This document shows, piece after piece, positions 61,869 to 64,000 of a DNA stretch of 64,000 bases. The DNA is from Solibacillus sp. FSL K6-1523 (GTDB lineage: Bacteria; Bacillota; Bacilli; Bacillales_A; Planococcaceae). The notes below the pieces were generated by a model. That model made no database searches. It saw only the letters and a list, made by a program, of their open reading frames with translations, and was not told the DNA's origin. Within the stretch, counting starts at the first letter, position 1. Each line of letters begins with the position of its first letter. Position numbers and translations under genes: made by a program. The stretch is taken from positions 3,708,001 to 3,772,000 of the forward strand of contig NZ_JBBOSU010000001.1 of NCBI RefSeq assembly GCF_038005225.1, read 5' to 3'.

Positions 61869-62342
61869 TTATTTCAACCCTGGATAGTTTTGCTGACGTA
61901 ATGCTTCATAAATAACGATCGCTGCGGTATTCGATAAATTTAATGAGCGTATATAATCACTTTGTGGAATTCGTAAACACATATTGGCGCGCTGCTCGGC
62001 AAAATCTTTCGGTAAGCCTGTCGTTTCTCTGCCGAACATAAAATAAATATCCCGCGTCACATCACTAAAATCATGCGTCGTAAACGGCTCGTCGCTATAC
62101 GTTTCAATTAAATAAACATCGCCGTCTTTACTATATCGGGTAAAATCCTCAAGTGAATCGTGGTACACGACATTCACATGCTCCCAGTAGTCCAGCCCTG
62201 CGCGCTTCAACATTTTATCATCCGTTGAAAAGCCTAATGGACGTATTAAATGAAGCGATGTATTTGTCCCAGCACATGTTCTTGCAATATTTCCTGTATT
62301 TGCTGGAATTTCTGGTTGATATAGTACGATATGATTTGGCAC
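61869..62342 (-). CDS. trmL: tRNA (cytidine/uridine-34-2'-O)-methyltransferase TrmL
   Basis: A 157-aa SPOUT methyltransferase with the trefoil-knot signatures IPANTGNIARTCAGT (~11-25), FMFGRETTGLP (~100-110) and LNLSNTAAIVIYEALRQ (~132-148). It methylates the wobble ribose of leucine tRNAs. GTG start at 62342, two bases after the queG stop, so both are co-transcribed; both act on tRNA wobble bases. Confidence 0.93.
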   Translation of the reverse strand: MPNHIVLYQPEIPANTGNIARTCAGTNTSLHLIRPLGFSTDDKMLKRAGLDYWEHVNVVYHDSLEDFTRYSKDGDVYLIETYSDEPFTTHDFSDVTRDIYFMFGRETTGLPKDFAEQRANMCLRIPQSDYIRSLNLSNTAAIVIYEALRQQNYPGLK

Positions 62343-62344
62343 TT

Positions 62345-63493
62345 TTATTTCCTTCTCTCATCATTTGTTAACAGCGCTAGCCCTTTTTTGATTTCTGCTA
62401 GCACTTCTTCGTCTTGCTCCTTTATTTGAGCCGCAAGTAAAGCTCCATTCGCATCTTCTGACCCTATTTTACCAATTGCCCACGCAGCAGTTCCGCGTAT
62501 AACAGGGCGTGGGTCATTACTCATAAGCTCAATTAAATCCGGCACTGCATTTTCTTCTTTAAAATGAGCCAATGCTAAAATTGCATTTCGTTGAATTGGC
62601 TTCTTTCCACGCCAAGAGCCCGATACATGACCAAACTTTGATTTAAATTCTTTATTGGAAATCGTTAATAACGGTTGTAATAATGGCTTTGCTAACTCTG
62701 GATCTGGTGTAAATTCATCATGAATCCAATTGAGCTTACCTTTATTTTTAGGGCACACCGTTTGGCAAGTATCACAGCCATAGATCCGATTCCCGATTTT
62801 CGCCCGAAATTCATCTGGTAAAAAACCTTTTGTTTGTGTTAAAAAGGCGATGCAACGTTGGGAATTGAGCTGTCCCGGTGCTACAATTGCGCCTGTTGGA
62901 CAAACATCGATACATAACGTACATTCTCCGCACTCATCTTCCATCGGCGTATCTGGTGCAAACGGGATATTTGTCATGATTTCGCCAAGGTAAACATATG
63001 AGCCGAATTCAGGTGTAATAATCGAACAATTTTTTCCGCTCCAGCCAATTCCAGCGCGCTGTGCAACGGCACGATCCACAAGCTCTCCTGTATCAACCAT
63101 CGATTTTGTTTTCACCGATGGCACCCGCTCTTCTAGCCAAGCCTCAATCAATTGAAGTCGTTCGCGTACTGCCGTATGATAATCAACACCCCAAGATGCG
63201 CGGCAAAATATTCCTCTGCGTGCACCCTTTTTCCCTTGAGGAGCGTCATTCATACGTGAAGGGTAAGCCAATGCAATTGCCACTATGCTTTCTGCTCCGT
63301 TCAGTAATTTTAACGGTTCTGTACGAAGCTCCACATCAGACTCCTCAAAACCTGACTGAAAGCCAAGTTCTTGCTGACGGCGCAAACGATTTTTTAGTTC
63401 ATGAAAGGGAGCAGCAGTTGTAAATCCTATTTTATCAACACCGATTGATTTAGCATATTCGATTAATTCAGCCTGAAGCTGATGGACTTTCAT
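62345..63493 (-). CDS. queG: Epoxyqueuosine reductase QueG
   Basis: A 382-aa cobalamin- and 4Fe-4S-dependent enzyme that makes queuosine at tRNA position 34. Two cluster motifs are present: CGECTLCIDVCPTGA (~180-195) and GCDTCQTVCPKN (~230-242), plus C-terminal HEAT-like repeats (IRGTAAWAIGKIGSEDA). I start at the ATG at 63493 (MKVHQLQ), which has GGAGAG at the right spacing; the upstream ATG lacks a site. Confidence 0.93.
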   Translation of the reverse strand: MKVHQLQAELIEYAKSIGVDKIGFTTAAPFHELKNRLRRQQELGFQSGFEESDVELRTEPLKLLNGAESIVAIALAYPSRMNDAPQGKKGARRGIFCRASWGVDYHTAVRERLQLIEAWLEERVPSVKTKSMVDTGELVDRAVAQRAGIGWSGKNCSIITPEFGSYVYLGEIMTNIPFAPDTPMEDECGECTLCIDVCPTGAIVAPGQLNSQRCIAFLTQTKGFLPDEFRAKIGNRIYGCDTCQTVCPKNKGKLNWIHDEFTPDPELAKPLLQPLLTISNKEFKSKFGHVSGSWRGKKPIQRNAILALAHFKEENAVPDLIELMSNDPRPVIRGTAAWAIGKIGSEDANGALLAAQIKEQDEEVLAEIKKGLALLTNDERRK

Positions 63494-63550
63494 TTTATTC
63501 TCTCCTAACAAATGATACAATTAATTAAAATTAAAACATAGGTGATGTAT

Positions 63551-64000
63551 ATGAATATTTCTATCAATGAATCACTATTTACTATGAATGACCAGTTCAA
63601 AATTGGTCTTATTCATTATAACAAAATAGTTGTGGCAGAATCTCCTCAAATGATTAAAGGACGCACACAACTTTATCAAGAGCATTTATTTTTAGACTTG
63701 CAAGAAAGTCCAGTAACCGAACGCCCTGGCATTCAAGAATGGCGCAAGCTTTGGAAGTCTTTTGGTGCAGATCCAAACCGCTACCGTCATTCTGCGGAAA
63801 GCCTTATGCGTCGGATTGCAAAACAAAATTATTTAACACCTTTTCATTCTGCTGTGGATTTGAATAATTTCTTTTCACTACAATATGAAATACCGATTGG
63901 TATTTACGACACCGCTTCAATTCAAGGTCCTATCGAAATTGCTCTAGGCGATGAAAATACAGGTTACGATGGATTAAATGGTCGGTATAATGCATTAACA
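63551..64000 (+). CDS. B3/B4 tRNA-binding-domain protein (partial, 3' end outside)
   Basis: The first 150 codons of a protein with the B3/B4 fold of phenylalanyl-tRNA synthetase beta chains, standing alone: PGIQEWRKLWKSFGADPNRYR and VDLNNFFSLQYEIPIGIYD are typical. Free-standing B3/B4 proteins are thought to be editing-like or RNA-binding factors. ATG after TAGGTGAT. Divergent from queG, sharing a 57-bp intergenic region. Confidence 0.82.
   Translation, partial: MNISINESLFTMNDQFKIGLIHYNKIVVAESPQMIKGRTQLYQEHLFLDLQESPVTERPGIQEWRKLWKSFGADPNRYRHSAESLMRRIAKQNYLTPFHSAVDLNNFFSLQYEIPIGIYDTASIQGPIEIALGDENTGYDGLNGRYNALT

Overview
The window is a gene-dense, low-GC chromosomal segment from a spore-forming Bacillales bacterium. 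Gene content and order strongly resemble the yhf-yhg-yha-yhe part of the Bacillus subtilis chromosome: lcfB, lplJ-yhfH, yhgE-yhgD, hemEHY, hmoB, ecsAB-hit, trpP, yhaH, scoC, prsA, serC, yhaM, hemZ and yheAB, with local shuffling. Spo0M and a YjcZ-type peptide indicate sporulation. The overall flavour (two acyl-CoA ligases, YhfH, dispersed intergenic repeats) suggests a Planococcaceae member such as Solibacillus or Lysinibacillus. That genus-level guess is inference. No prophage, IS transposase, CRISPR array, tRNA or rRNA gene was seen.

Layout. 1-7 kb: partial S9 peptidase, FadR-type-controlled acyl-CoA ligase, and a Bce-type two-component/ABC module. 7-16 kb: repeat R1, a hypothetical gene, lipoate ligase with divergent yhfH, the YhgE efflux-like protein with its TetR regulator and matching operators, and a four-gene lipoprotein/two-component operon. 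16-23 kb: repeat R2, the hemE-hemH-hemY coproporphyrin heme operon with divergent heme monooxygenase, a split chromate transporter, and an orphan flagellin. 23-34 kb: ecsBA, hit, trpP with a TRAP-like leader, yhaH, scoC, prsA, repeats R3 and R4, an FNT channel, serC and yhaM. 34-46 kb: FadR/CcpA-type catabolic genes, T-box-serA, polysaccharide deacetylase, HAD phosphatase, secreted MBL protein with a DUF3006 partner, and hemZ. 46-64 kb: yheAB, yheE, CNNM exporter, CDF transporter, YhcYZ two-component pair, repeat R5, disulfide pair, pseudouridine synthase, aldo/keto reductase, NCS2 permease, second acyl-CoA ligase, CatE-like dioxygenase, spo0M, trmL-queG, and the start of a B3/B4-domain gene.

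How the parts work together. Heme synthesis (hemEHY, hemZ) sits with heme degradation (hmoB); serine synthesis (serC, T-box-serA) with a HAD phosphatase; secretion quality control (ecsAB, prsA, scoC, BdbC plus a thioredoxin) forms another theme; fatty-acid activation and degradation genes carry 18-bp FadR-like palindromes.

The most unusual content is intergenic. One is a family of six dispersed, RNA-foldable repeats (five intact, one decayed) with a constant CTCCCACGGC loop and a covarying stem. The other is two unrelated loci that each carry six degenerate units at a 21-bp period (exactly 21 at one locus; 20 then 21 at the other). Start sites were moved from the longest ORF where a Shine-Dalgarno sequence favoured another codon; each case is stated in the entry.
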